DNA from: Coleophoma eucalyptorum
Lineage: Eukaryota > Ascomycota > Leotiomycetes > Helotiales > Dermateaceae
Reading direction: 5' to 3'
Assembly (NCBI GenBank): GCA_026120035.1
Contig: JALRME010000049.1
Coordinates: 62,001 to 126,000 of the forward strand
Length of the DNA: 64,000 nucleotides
Positions 1 to 11,433 of this stretch are shown here, piece after piece; within the stretch, counting starts at the first letter, position 1, and each line of letters begins with the position of its first letter. The translations under genes and the position numbers were made by a program. The notes under the pieces were generated by a model. That model was not told where the DNA came from and did no database searches. It saw only the letters and a program-made list of their open reading frames with translations.

Positions 1-1021
1 AGATGGGGGCAACCAGGAAATTGAGGGGATCAAAATGGATATTCCCGAGTCTGACTACTATGATGCCGAAGAGAACACTGTGTTGCTTTCAGCGTAAGCT
101 CAGCTGGTGATTTTCTTGATATGGCGTACGCTAACAAAACAAATAGCTCCGATATGAAGAATCTCTTCGCTCCTGTTGTGGATGAAGTCATCAGACTAGT
201 CACCCAACAGGTGAGGGAGGCTTCAGTGAATCCGAATTTCTTTTTACAGAACTTCAGAAGTGGTGCCTCGCCAATGGAAAGATCAAGCTTATGCGCCCAT
301 CTAATCCGTATAGGCCCCTGATGTTAGCAATTCTAGACGTAGCTGACGCTTTTCAGCCAAGCTGCCGTAGCCCGTGGTGCAACTATCCGTGGTCTCGAAG
401 GTCTTGCGCCAAGTTTAAAGCAATGTCGACTGCATTACGGATTCAAAATCAATAACCGTTTTAGAGATGGTCTTGATCCAGAGCGATATTCTTATATAGA
501 TGATTTCGACAACAAAAAGTATTGCAGAAATCTAATTTTGGTGGGTCGTTGCGAAGGTTGGTTTATGAAATAGGGCAGCATTGTCTTTGCATGCTAATGT
601 AACTAGAGTGACACAATTTATCCAGGAACCAGCAAGTTACATAACATAAGACAGCAGTATGAACCTGGGCAAGACATATTTGCAGATATAGAACTCTATT
701 CCTTCGCCCAGGAAGTGCCACCTGACTATACATCTATTGATGGTATGATATATATATCTAATTAAACTGGACATTTGGAGCTAATTGATTTTGAAAGTAG
801 GTGTTCAAACAGTTGGAAGAATTAAAGCCAAAATTCCATCCACATTTGACTTGACGGGTGCTACCAAATCAAGATTCGATCCTAGGCTTGGGAAGACTAT
901 CTACGAATGCAAACCAGCAGTCAAAGTTACCTTTGGAACCAAAGAAGGTAATTTAGAGTATGAGATTTTGATTAAGGATAAGGTCGTTGGCTCTGCCGGT
1001 ATCACCTTTCCGCACAACTAA
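1..1021 (+). pseudogene. Hsp70-like (DnaK/actin-fold ATPase) protein, 3' part, probably degenerate
   Basis: C-terminal part of a fungal Hsp70-like protein whose 5' end lies outside the window. Exons readable by frame are 1-93 and 147 onward, then 357-555, 628-742 and 797-1021, joined by introns with good GT-AG ends (94-146, 308-356, 556-627, 743-796). Family signatures include VVDEVIRLV, AVARGATIRGLEGLAPS, LHYGFKI and, at the end, VGVQTVGRIKA and GNLEYEI. Two lesions stand out. After the residues VTQQ (ending at 210) the conserved motif GGFSESEF continues only from 216 in another frame, so a short stretch expected here is missing and the frame is broken. The family-like WFMK at about 557-568 is followed by an in-frame TAG before GS, although a frame-keeping intron (556-627) could remove it. 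Family assignment is firm; whether the gene is dead, mis-assembled or oddly spliced is open. Confidence 0.7.
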
Positions 1022-1639
1022 TGTCTTGCCAATATCATTGCAAACTTCTTATCTCCATTCTTCCGGATGAGCTGGAGATAAGAGTCAAAACGTAGATGGT
1101 TAGCAAGGCTATCACGGAGCAGAGAGCACAAGAAACAATTCGAAGATTTGGGCTAGATTTAGGTTTTACATAGTTATTTGCAATATCAGAAATAGAAACA
1201 TCTATGCCATACTTTTTAAAGCCTCAGAAAAGCGGTCCTGCAAAAATAGCATGACCAGTTCCGTCTGCTCGCTTAACTTTTTGTTCGTGAAAAGATTCTC
1301 AATAGAGTAGTTACAAGCAAGTCAATCGAAGAAGGCATTAACTGAGCTCAAAAATAAAAATAAAACTTGCATGTCATAGCGAGTAGCACTTATATAAATC
1401 TATGACAATTGCCTGCAGTCATTTAACATCTTCATGTTCAACAGAGATCTAGCGATTTGCACTAATCTGAAATCGCCGAGGTGAGGTGAGATCGGCCTGC
1501 AAGCAAAATTCTGCCAGGCGGTGAAGCCTATAATCTCGAAAAATTATCTTATCGTCCTGTCCCCCTTCAGGTTCAATCCACGAATTCTCGCACGCATCTA
1601 CAAGCAATTGGGCTCTCACGCAGAGTCGCATTTCCCAAG
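1022..1639. other. intergenic region between the Hsp70-like relic and the basic protein gene
   Basis: AT-rich non-coding DNA. I see no ORF of note, no RNA gene and no repeat. The right end presumably holds the promoter of the gene starting at 1640. Confidence 0.5.
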
Positions 1640-2730
1640 ATGCCGCACAAACACACGCGCAAATCGCTCGATGACAAAGCCACGTCCGTTTCTCTCACTT
1701 CCTAATCCAAAACACATCACTAACCTTTCCCCACAGAATCAACCTTCCACCATCTGAAATTGCGAAGCCGCTCTCAACATCCAAATCCGCCAGCACGAAC
1801 GGCATCTTCACCAGCTCACTCGAGCGAAGCAGCACCAGCAACTCCAAAGATGCCAAGGGGCGGAGATCCAAGAAGCGCAAGCGCGACGACGCGGATGATA
1901 CGCCTAAGGCCTTTGCACGACTGATGATGTTCCGGGAGGGCAAAAAGTTACCGAGTGGTTTGGACGATGGGGTAAAAAAGGTGCGCAAGAGTAAACACCT
2001 GCCTGACTCACCAGCGCCGGGACACAAGAATAAGAAGGGAAATGCTGAGCAGGATGGGACGGAGGCACCAGCAGGGCAAGAGGCCGCAGGCGCGATTCCA
2101 ACAATTAGGCCAGGAGAGAAATTGTCTGAATTCTCAGCGCGTGTCGATGCCGCGCTACCTGTTTCAGGACTTATTACCAAGACGACGAAGCAAGGCAAGG
2201 ATCCGCTGGGGCTCAAGGTTGGACGGACGAAGACAGAGAAGAGGATGCATCGGTTGTATGCGGAGTGGCGAGAGGAAGAGCGGAAAATCCAGGAGAAGAA
2301 GGAGGAAGATGCTGAGGCGAGGGAAGAGGAGGAGTTGGCTGAGGATGAGGAGGGGAGGGTGAGATGGAAGGCGGATTTGGATGGTGCTGCAGGGCTTACG
2401 AGTGGCGGGAAGAAGAAGAAGGGGAAGAAGGGAAAGAAGAGATATCTTGGAGAGGTGGATGATGGCGAAGATGATCCGTGGGCGGTCTTGAAGCAGAAGA
2501 GAAATGAGGGGCCTAGAAAGTTGAATGACGTTGCACTCGCGCCGCCTTCTTTGAAGAAGCCCAAGGAGAAATTCAAGATCAAAGAGGGCGCGAGAGTTGA
2601 TGTTGGAGATGTACCAAAGGCAAGTGGTAGTTTGAGACGGAGAGAAGAGTTGGGCGAGGTTAGGAGGGGCATCGTTGAAGGGTACAGGGCGATGATGAAG
2701 GGAAATCAAAGAGTGGAAGAAGAGGAGTAA
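1640..2730 (+). CDS. lysine-rich, coiled-coil nuclear/nucleolar-type protein of unknown function
   Basis: Two exons, 1640-1683 and 1737-2730, give 345 aa; the 53-nt intron has a CTAAC branch site. The start is the ATG of MPHKHTRKS, which splices in frame into INLPPSEIAKPL. Visible parts: a basic N terminus with KGRRSKKRKR (a likely nuclear localisation signal), a conserved-looking DDTPKAFARLM segment near residue 70, the block IRPGEKLSEFSARVDAAL, then KDPLGLKVGRTKTEKRMHRLYAEWREEE leading into a Glu/Lys-rich coiled coil, and GKKKKGKKGKK. The layout resembles fungal ribosome-biogenesis-type proteins and is loosely like CCDC137, but I do not recognise a named family. No catalytic motif is visible. 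It converges on the zinc-finger gene downstream, with a 338-bp shared 3' region. Confidence 0.85.
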
Positions 2731-3068
2731 GCAATTGCTTTCGAGAATACCAAATACGAGCCATTACTCCCGATACATGTCAACAGTATTCGTTTTATTC
2801 TGGCTAAGGCAATACCTTGTAATCTATTTGTTGCAGCTCCCCGAAGTCTTTGCCAAAGTCGAAGAAATTGAGACTCAAAAGAGCTACGTACAGCATCGAA
2901 GATAGTTAGGATGCAGAAGAAAGAACACGGCAAAACCACATGCCAGTGTATAATATCCCTTCTCTTTGTCACCTGCCAGATACTGTTGTTGATTCAGAAG
3001 CAACGTGCTTAATTTTGGAGACAAACCGTGGGCACCTTCCAGCAAGACGATAGTGAGGCCAAGCGCAT

Positions 3069-4702
3069 CTACCACTCAACTTTCTTGTTATCCCAGTAGG
3101 AATAGAAGTGAGCATCGGCAGCAGCATTTGCTTCCCGGTTAGCATTCAAAAGTGCTTGACCGCCACGAGCACCAGCAAGAGCTGCATCGGGGTTGGTGAC
3201 ATAGCGGACTGTGTCGTCTTCATGCCGACCAGCTGTGGCAGTAGTGCCAGCTGTAACTTCATCAACGATGGCATTGTAACCGTCTGTATCGCGAACCTTG
3301 CATCGAACTCCTTGGGACTCGGAGTGTTGAGTTAAAGCTGTAGCTGATGCAAAGTATCGCAAACAACCTTTGCAGCGCAGCTTCTCATCCGTGTGTGCTG
3401 ATGATTTGAGGTGAGAGATGAAGCCTTTTGGTGAATTAACACTTTTCCTGAGAGTACATTAGACAGAAACTAGTGCTTGCAATGGGAATACTTACCTGCA
3501 TCCCATATGAGGACATTTATACTTTTGTGTAAAGTGCACCCAGTACTTGTTGATGTTGAACCTAGGATTATTTGGATCGTGCTCATTGTACTCAGGGTCC
3601 TTTTTGGGGCTCTGATGCGGCGCTTGCAGATTCAAGGAAGATAGAAGGTCAGCTGGAGGCACAACGCGGCCTCTCTCGGGAAATGCAGGTTGGCTTGGCA
3701 CAGTCCAGGCTGTGGACGGGCTGAGATCAAGTGGGATGACAGGGACCTTGGTGGTGTTCCAGGAATTGATCTTTGGCGTCTGGACGGGATCAGCTACACT
3801 TGTCTTTTGAGTGTCCCATGGGCCAGGAAGGCATGGAGAAAAAACATCTAGCTTAGTGGCGAGAGTGGCATTTTTATTAGTGTCTTGCCTGCTTATTGGG
3901 CCATCGACAAGAGGGTTTGAAGTCTCGAAGATATCGGCAGGCTTAGACTTTGTGAATGAGAGTCTCTCAATCTTGTCAAAGCTTGGCGTCTGGAGAGGTC
4001 TATCATGAGTTAAGTTGATCTTTGGTTCTGCCTTCAGCTTGTAGACAGGTTCATCCTCAACCCAGCCATCTCGACGCTTTGGGCTTTCGAATACAAGTAG
4101 ATCATCATCGTCACCGTCAGCATCGTCTTGGAGACTGAGACGAACACCCCCGTCCCTGTCACCCGAGGCCTCAGTCCAGAGATCAGGGAGCTTGTCTCCT
4201 TTCGAGATATGGCTATGGTTGAGAATGGCAGCCGCAGCAGCTCGATTCTCGTCAGCCATGCCTTCGTAGCCTGGTCCATACTCAGCAAAGGTTCGAGCAT
4301 TCTCGTAGTTCTCGTGCCAGTCCTGCTTTCGAAGGCGTTCTTGTTCAAATCTCTCAGCATCAATAACTGGGCAGAGTTCATGCTCGATGTGGTTAATAAG
4401 CCCACCGACACGTGTGAATTCCTTGTGGCAGCCCGGGCATTCCAGGTTCTGCTGAGCTGCGTGCATCTAGGGAGTGTCAACAGTGGTGTATGATATAAAA
4501 TGGCGTCAAAGTTTGAGGTTCTTACTAGATTGTAATGCCTACTCAAGCCATCGCGAGTGACAAAGTCCTTGGAGCAGACACTGCAGCAAATGTGCTTCTT
4601 CGACTGTAGCTTGTGAAGATGGAAGGCTGGGAAGTCTTTCGACATCACCTTGCAAATACCACACCACTCGCGCTGGTCTTCTTTCTCTCCGGGCTGATCC
4701 AT
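3069..4702 (-). CDS. multi-finger C2H2 zinc-finger protein
   Basis: Three exons (4526-4702, 3496-4466, 3069-3447) with introns of 59 and 48 nt give 508 aa in one continuous frame. N-terminal fingers: CGICKVMSKDFPAFHLH, then CSVCSKDF..GLSRHYNL and CPGCHKEFTRVGGLINHIEHELC. The middle is acidic and disordered (DDADGDDDD) with Pro/Ser-rich linkers. C-terminal fingers follow: KCPHMGCRKSV..GFISHLKSSAH, then CKGCLRYFASATALTQHSES. The tail ends DAHFYSYWDNKKVEW. Fingers at both ends around a disordered middle are typical of uncharacterised filamentous-fungal C2H2 proteins. Nucleic-acid binding is likely; targets are unknown. The second intron falls inside the CPHMGC finger. Confidence 0.9.
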
Positions 4703-5701
4703 GGCGCTTGAGATTGAGGTTTAACAGTGCGCCTGGTTGTGTATTCGAGGGGAGTGGGTGGTGAAAAGGAAGGATCGAAGGGGAAAAGATTATATTGAAG
4801 TTGAGTTGAAGTGTACAGAGAATATCTGTGCTGGTTGAGAGCGGCCTTGTACACGGGAACTTAGAACACACGCGTTTGGCAATGGGTCAACAAGCATGAT
4901 ATCTGGCGTGACGGTGTCGATGAGTAAAGATAAAACACCCAAAAAAACTCTCTTACCTGGAAAGACCTTTTTTGTTGCCTTCCTTCAATGTGGCAGTACA
5001 TCCACGCAAGGTGAAGAGATAAATCCTCCCTCTGGACATTCGGCTAAATATCATCAAGGCACTCATCCAAAGCTTGATGGCCTAAAAACTCAAGCTTCAC
5101 GGTGCTATTCTGTATATTTATACTGATCACATATCCCCTATCGGGTATTTCCCAGTAATGAACAATGTGTATCGTGTGAAGTATATGCCAATTAAGATAC
5201 AAGATGGATGCAGTTCAAGCTTATAAAACCAAATACAATGTTCTTCAAGTTTGGGTATGTCTCCCCAAGTACACGTACAGATTCTATGCGGCAAGTGCTT
5301 ATTACTGACGATAGACAGTTTCAAATATTCTGGAGAAAATTTGAATTCTGGAACACTATGTTCCTAGATTCATGTCGTTTCGTGAGAAATCAATATATAC
5401 GACTTTCAAATAAATTCCCAGGAGGGGGGGGGGGGGAATGGGGTGCAGAGAACACAAATTCTTCTGACACCTGACTTTCTAGTCTCCAGCCAGGCACGAG
5501 CCTAGTATGCTCGAACTTATTGAGGAATTGGACTGAGAGACATAAAGCTAAAGTTTGAAAATGCGAAAGTCGCGGAATGGGAATTTATTGCAGTACACAA
5601 CGACATTTTTGATTTGTAATGCTAACTAGTACTGAGACTTTGCAATTTTGTATGCTTGCCTTCATAGATATTCAAAAGGTGCTAGTAGACTAAGAAGCAG
5701 C
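4703..5701. other. intergenic region with a poly-G run
   Basis: Non-coding. It holds a homopolymeric G run at about 5423-5436 and weak ORFs without protein character. An ACGCGT box occurs at about 4869, roughly 170 bp upstream of the zinc-finger start. No RNA gene is seen. Confidence 0.45.
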
Positions 5702-6348
5702 CTAGAATCGAGAGAATGGCAACCTATGATTTTCAGTTAGTATCAATTCCAAAGAGCCGCACACAGCGAGAACGCATCGTATCCGGGAAAAGGGGAAGAA
5801 AGCTACATACCATTTTCCTCTCAATGTAATAACCGCCCAGTTATTTCCCTGCTCATCCGTCTCCTTCTCAACCTTCGTACTAAAAGAAATCGCGCTCATA
5901 ATACCATCCCCAAACTTCTCGTTCAGCACCGCCTTATACGCGTATCCATAGTTCTGCACAATCTCATATAGTCTGTAAATCAAGGGCTCGACTGGGGGCA
6001 TAGGGCCCGCTCTCCCTCTGTCCGGGAATCCAAGGAGTTGTTCAGCTAGCACAGATTCTTCAACGCCGAGGATCGAAGAGAGCTTCGAAACATCGGCGGG
6101 GGAGGCCTGTGCCTGTCCATAGAACAAAGCCGCGACGGCTACTTCGCTGCGTCCGAGCTCTTGGGCAATGGCTTCGAATGTGAGCTTTTTGCTGGCTTTG
6201 GCTGCAAACAGTGTCTTCGATGAGGCAGGAAGACGGGGCTCGAGGGAGGTCTAGATTTGAGGGGTTAGAGAGAGGATAGGAGAGTATGAGTATAGTTTGG
6301 ACCAGAGAGACATACGTCCAGGACTGCAATTGGTGATGAGTCAGTCAT
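5702..6348 (-). CDS. cyanate hydratase (cyanase)
   Basis: Three exons (6316-6348, 5811-6250, 5702-5723) give 164 aa, the usual fungal cyanase length. The enzyme converts cyanate plus bicarbonate to carbamate and CO2, detoxifying cyanate and releasing ammonia. The N-terminal helical domain ([24 protein letters not shown]) is followed by the catalytic C-terminal domain with [15 protein letters not shown] and [12 protein letters not shown]. By alignment in mind with E. coli CynS, the catalytic triad is Arg104, Glu107 and Ser130, all present. The last exon codes only the LPFSRF tail, and the intron before it splits the Trp codon of GKW. The 11-codon first exon ([11 protein letters not shown]) is joined across a 65-nt intron. 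Nothing nearby is obviously linked to cyanate metabolism. Confidence 0.96.
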
Positions 6349-6839
6349 TTTAAATATGGATATATTTCTTTCTTTCTGTAAATTATGCTGTTTTGTGCTG
6401 TTGTTGCAAGAGTATGCGGGCGGGGTAATCGAAGATCTAATTGAAATGGCGAGAAGGGAAGGTGGCCCAATACACAAGAAATTGGCCTAAAATAATAATG
6501 ACAAAGAGCGGGAGTACCAATTACCTTTTATAAAGCTAGCCTCCTCTCAAGCTCAAGCTGATGATGCATTGCTCCAACGACCGAAGAAGTACAGTTGTTC
6601 CAGAACAGCTCTCCCATTCTCGCCATATGGAACGTCATAAAGTATACCAAGATATCTCCGAATCCCGTCCGAACTTAAAAGAGCTATGGATATCAAACCC
6701 CGCAGCTGATTAGCCGACAACGGCAATCGGGAATCCACTTCTATGACAAAAAGGAAGAAATACGTGCGGCTCCGCAGTCGCTTCTGTACGTCTGGATCCT
6801 CTTTCGATCCAAAAGAATGACAAACAAAAAGAAAATTTT

Positions 6840-6932
6840 GCAACCTCCGTGAATCGAACACGAACCTCCACCTATCGATGCTGGTAATACCAGCTTGGAA
6901 GGGTGGAATCCTAACCATTGGACCAAGGAAGC
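6840..6932 (-). tRNA. tRNA-Gly (anticodon UCC) with a 22-nt intron
   Basis: Read on the minus strand: D arm GTCC-AATGGTTA-GGAT, anticodon stem CCACC/GGTGG with loop CTTCCAA (anticodon TCC), an intron after position 37, variable loop AGGT, T arm TCGTG-TTCGATT-CACGG. The 22-nt intron (AGCTGGTATTACCAGC...) forms its own small hairpin. Runs of T just downstream fit a Pol III terminator. The acceptor stem GCTTCCT/AGGTTGC pairs at five of seven positions, with two adjacent T-T mismatches (3:70 and 4:69), which is unusual for a working tRNA. Confidence 0.8.
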
Positions 6933-7375
6933 CTTTTGATTATGTAATTGAATGTTTTAAAACGGTATATAAACTATTGTTGTAACCCGAAAGCAGATTG
7001 AAAGGCAAAGTTCAGAAAAGGTGAAACGTTGATCGGACGAGTGACAATTGTTGAGTTGTCTGAGCGTGCTTATCCATCCATAGGTTGTTTCAGTCGACTG
7101 AATCTCAGGGATCAGATGCAGCACAAATATTGAAATTTGGCTTTGTGGTGGCACGACATCTTCCAACCACTGATCATTTAACCATTGGGTTTATCTTGAC
7201 CCAGTCGTTTAAAAATCAGTGCATATAACTAGAGCTCTACGTAGCATGAGAAGGATCGATAGATAGATTTATATATTCAAGTAAAGACTGCCTAATATCT
7301 GTCTTTGAATGGCTATGAGCTTATTCTATTCCTACATATGGGTATATGCGAAGTATCGACCTTGTAAGTCTAGAA

Positions 7376-7590
7376 ATTCTATACGTCTTCCATGTGCCAA
7401 AAGAAAGTCACACCGCCGTGCTTTTGATACACGTCCTCCATGCTCCGCACAAAGCGACAACCCGGAAAGAGAGTCCTCTACATAGCTCGCAAAGATGACG
7501 GTATACTGCTGACCAAATGCACCGACCCAAATCCGTTTCCAACCATGCTCATCAAAATCCAGGCCAAAATAACGCCATATCCCAAGCAGA
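7376..7590 (-). pseudogene. protein-like coding fragment downstream of the AIM6-type gene
   Basis: On the minus strand, just past the AIM6-type stop codon, one frame reads YFGLDFDEHGWKRIW then VGAFGQQYTVIF and EDSLS. A shift of one base then gives FPGCRFVRSMEDVYQKHGG and TFFWHMEDV followed by a stop. Both halves look like real protein, and the end looks like a true C terminus. No start or upstream exon is visible because the region above is occupied by the neighbouring gene. It may be a decayed 3' remnant or, less likely, an alternative last exon, since a GTAAGC donor lies within the last codons of the neighbour. Confidence 0.3.
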
Positions 7591-7598
7591 AAACAACA

Positions 7599-9197
7599 CT
7601 ACCAGACTTGCTTACTCGCAGCTCTGAGATCATCCACATTCAGGTAGTCAACACCTTCTTTGATCAACACGTCCCAGACGTGATTCCTCAAGCCAAGCGG
7701 CCAACTGGGTAAATCCCAATATCTGACTTTCAACCCGCGTCTATGAGCACCCCGAACTTGGCCGCGAATGATCTTCATCTGGCGAGGACTCAATCGCCCT
7801 CTCCACATCCTCCCCACGGCTTGATTGAAACTGACAGATGCGTAATAAGAGTTCAATGGCGTAAACTCCGTGTTGGGCTTGATTCCAGAATGGCCTTGTC
7901 CAGCATCTTGCTGATCTGTTGGTACTGGTGTGCTAACTGGCTGAGGAGTAGTTCCAAAGGACTTATCCTCTTCTGCTGAACCTTCCCCTTCATGAAGGGC
8001 TTCGCCCGGCCCAGAATCGTCCATGGCTGGCCAGTCCTTAGTCTCTGGGGTAACGGTTCGCCCTTCCCACATATCGTTCAATGGGGCATCGAAGAATGCA
8101 TCTCTGTAAGTTGAGTTCGCAGTCAATACATCGAAAGGCGTATTTCCAGTCCCGACTACTGTGACGGGTCGCGGATGCAGAGCATTGTTCTCAACAAAAG
8201 AAAGCCATCCTCGCTCTCGTAGCGGCTCGAGTTGTCTCAATACCCACGGCCATGTCTCAGGCCCAGATGTCTTGACATCAATGAGGAGTATTAGACTCTT
8301 TTCAGGATCCGTATCGAAGACCCCATGATTCGTTCCATTGTAAAAATCTGTGTTTGGATTTTGCTTGTCTAGTAATTGAACCAAGGGGAGCACATATAGA
8401 GATTGGAAGGTTCGGTTTCGTGTCAATGATGCTGTGTTATGTCCGACATAAAGTTCCTCGTCGATTAACCACACATCTGCTTCTACACCTGTGCATCCTG
8501 CTCGTAGAGCTGAAAAGAGCGGCACTCGCCTCCAATAGTCGTTATGGGAGTGGCAGGGGATCGGATTGATATCGCGAGTGAAATCTGTTGGATACCAGGC
8601 CAGACCTTCCGTACCTGAAGAAGAATAAGCATTTCTACTATCGTGATAAGGCATTTCCCTCACCTGTGCCCGGTTTCCCCCAATCTTCCAATATTTGATC
8701 GATGCCCTCGGCCCAGAAGAGTGTCGCCACTCCCAATATGAGGTTTGTTACCATGAGAAGTAATCTGCAGATAATTAATGACAGGCGCTCAATCTTGCCT
8801 TGGCAACTCACAATACTGTACAACCACTAATGCCACCGAACACAAAATAATTAAACAGGCTCCTGGGCTTTCGCCTACGTGGTAGAATATCTGCCATCAA
8901 CCCCGGCTCTGGTAGTCCATCTCCATGCTCTATTTTGTCTTGATCCTCGACGTCTGTGTATTGTGCACTTGATCGAGACGGAAGACTCCACCAGTGCTGC
9001 CGTCGCGGTCTCGTTGGTTTTCTCTCGAAGCCACCGTCTGCTTCCTTGTCGAGCTGGAAAGCGGTCATCGGTCGCTGCGCAGTATCGAATTGAGTGCTGT
9101 CAGAGGAGGTGGATGAGAAAGGAGAGACAGCACGTCGAATGGGTGATTTGGCAGAACGGTCGAAGGTGTCGGTGTCATGAGCTGCCATTAGAGACAT
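7599..9197 (-). CDS. AIM6-type PLC-like phosphodiesterase-superfamily membrane protein
   Basis: Exons 8812-9197, 8664-8764 and 7599-8614 give 500 aa. Fungal Aim6 (altered inheritance of mitochondria 6) proteins have a PLC-like phosphodiesterase (TIM-barrel) fold; their substrate is unknown. The first ~110 residues are cytosolic, Ser/Arg-rich and probably disordered. A membrane segment (FGGISGCTVLLLLMVTNLIL, about residues 118-145) follows. The catalytic-like region includes IPCHSHNDYWRRVPLFSAL near residue 184, GVEADVWLID, LYVGHN and LLIDVKTSG. The C-terminal part carries VDYLNVDDL. An acidic, Pro/Thr-rich insertion (about residues 370-415) sits inside the domain. The start at 9197 (MSLMAAHDTD) is the first ATG giving a sensible N terminus; an upstream in-frame ATG at 9308 is possible but reads poorly. 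Confidence 0.88.
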
Positions 9198-11433
9198 GGC
9201 TGGAGGAATTGTCGCCGTTGCGAAGGGGGTTCGCTGTATCGCCCATACAACTGAGAGATTGTAAACGAACTTGGCAGCAGCAGAAGAAAGCTTGGGTGGT
9301 ACAAGCAATATAGGAGTGGAAACGACGGCGCTGTCTTGCTTGTTTGCTTGCGTGACTACTGCTGACGGATCTGCTCGGTACTATCGGTGGCTAATGCGGA
9401 TAAATGAGCCGATAAGGTCGTGCGTGATTGTAGGTGATGAGAAAGGAGAGGTTGAGAGCAGAAAGAGAGATGAAGAAGTCGCGAAATTCGAGATGCACAA
9501 TCCAAGCTACCGCAGACCAGAGAGCATAAAAGCCGTAGTAAGAGCAACCTCGTGGTTGTGTTGTGTCTTTCTGTTTGGTCTGGGCATCCGAAGCAGCGAA
9601 CCAGATTGTGAGCTTCCAGACCGTGTTCGATGCTTAGCGACGATGCGATACTACACTGGCGGCACAGATAAGACGGCAGGAAAGAGGGTGTCGTTGTAAT
9701 GGCAGTGGTATGCATACTGGCATACCAGGAGTGGACGATCTTGTTTTCGGGGTTTTCTAGAGGAAGTTGTCGAGTTTACTATGGACCCTCACTATACAGC
9801 AGCCATGTCGTCACATTATGAACGAAGAGACCTCTTTGAGACATTCATCTGAGTATCGCAAATACTCTAGCAGTAAGCCAAGCCTTTTGCTCTGAAGCAC
9901 AGACATGGCTTTTGGAGGAATACTGTACGAAGGTATACCCCGTAGGAAGGAATGTGCCCAGATTACCGCACCATTCGAACGGAATCTACTAGCGTGGTGT
10001 GTCTTTCAAGCCCAATCCAACTCCTTCACTCCCCTGGAGGCTCGGCATCAAATTACAGTTAAACGATCAACGGCAGCTGATGGTGACCCTTGGGACCCGG
10101 TCACACCCTGCTGACGCTGGGGGCCGGCACCTACAGAAACTTTCCCTCCCAATCCTCTTCAGGCTGCAGGCAGGTTATTTTAGACCGCTAATTGCGCCTC
10201 TCTATTACGACATCTCGAACATTAGTCATGGACTCAAACAATTCAAGCCAGTCGAAGTCCAGCAAATGCACCGTGCGACACACTTTGCAGCCAAGGCCAA
10301 GTATGAGGAGCAGAAACCTCACCTGTGTACAGGTACCGATATATCATCACGTGATCACGATATTATCTTATGTAGGGCCACCTTTATGTTTGATCGCTGA
10401 CCAAACACGGTACCTCAATGTGTTAAGTCGAGGATTCGCCAACTTGTTAGCTAAGAAGCAAGTCAGGTTCGCCGGGCCCAGTTCGATGCTTTCCGCCGCT
10501 AGCGTTAATATTGTTCTTCTCACTGAAATCTATGTCTCGGCGGGCTTCGGAACTAGAGCGATCATCGAATGAGTCCAACTTTGTCCAATCAGTACTTCGC
10601 CATACACCTCGTGCTATGCGCCTTTCGCAAAGGCCCATCTGAGCTGATGGATGGGTTTCGGTTGTTATGTTCAATAGAGGTAAATATTATGAAGTTGATA
10701 TAAAAGATGCTGCTGGTGTTTTGGGGCCCAGAAACCTTTGCGTTTATGTTTATGTTTATTATTCTTAGGTCCGGTTAACAACCCGAGTCCAGCAGTAAAT
10801 TGCCTTGGTATGCGTCATATCTAATTCATGAGTTTAAAATATAGAGGACCACAAACAATGAAAATGCCGTACAGTGCTCAGGTAAAACGCCCATTCCGGA
10901 GATGCATCCCAAATAGTGCAAACTTCACGACCGACCCAATGTGAAAGCCTTATGTAAACAATATCTCGACAAAAATGTGACAAAGAACCCAAGCAGCCTC
11001 ATGAGTAATTATTTGTATTTGAATTCGGTTATGTTTTCTGCTCCAGCCATGTGCAAGCACTGTTCCTTTCATGCTGCTTCATATTGTTCTCTGAAGAACA
11101 ATATTAATGGGCTTAAGCGAGCTTGCGGCCAAAGGAGCTCGACTTTTCCCACTGACCAGAATGCTGTTGTGATTGGTGATACTGAAGAAAGGCAGCCTTG
11201 ATATTGTTCATCATCACGAAAATTGCTGTCAAAAGCAGCCAGGTTTCAACCAAGGGGAAATATCCCTCAGAAGCTGTCGATTTTGCAATACCTTTCACAC
11301 CTTTCACCAACACCTATAAAAGCACGTATCCAAAACCAAACTCACTCTTCTCTCACCACATAAAAGGCAAAGCTCACTTAACACACCTCCTTTTCGAAAG
11401 ACTTCACACGACACTCACTCATTCCAATACAAA
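9198..11433. other. long intergenic region
   Basis: No convincing gene. Several ORFs of 60-140 codons overlap each other on both strands and lack domain character. A TTTATG/TTTATT simple repeat lies near 10742-10765. The right end (11200-11433) holds the promoter and leader of the GTSRG-repeat gene. Confidence 0.45.
11315..11321 (+). promoter_or_regulatory. TATA box of the GTSRG-repeat microprotein gene
   Basis: A canonical TATAAAA lies about 113 bp before the ATG and is followed by a CT-rich stretch (CACTCTTCTCTCACC), the usual look of a fungal core promoter and 5' leader. This supports the small ORF as a transcribed gene. Confidence 0.55.

Noticed and set aside
1695..2672. 325-codon minus-strand ORF
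   Set aside because: It is the antisense shadow of the Lys/Glu-rich exon at 1737-2730; its Ser/Phe/Leu-rich product is what such antisense gives.
8879..9699. Plus-strand ORFs of 144 and 142 codons opposite the AIM6-type first exon
   Set aside because: Antisense to a well-supported coding exon; no domain or splice support.
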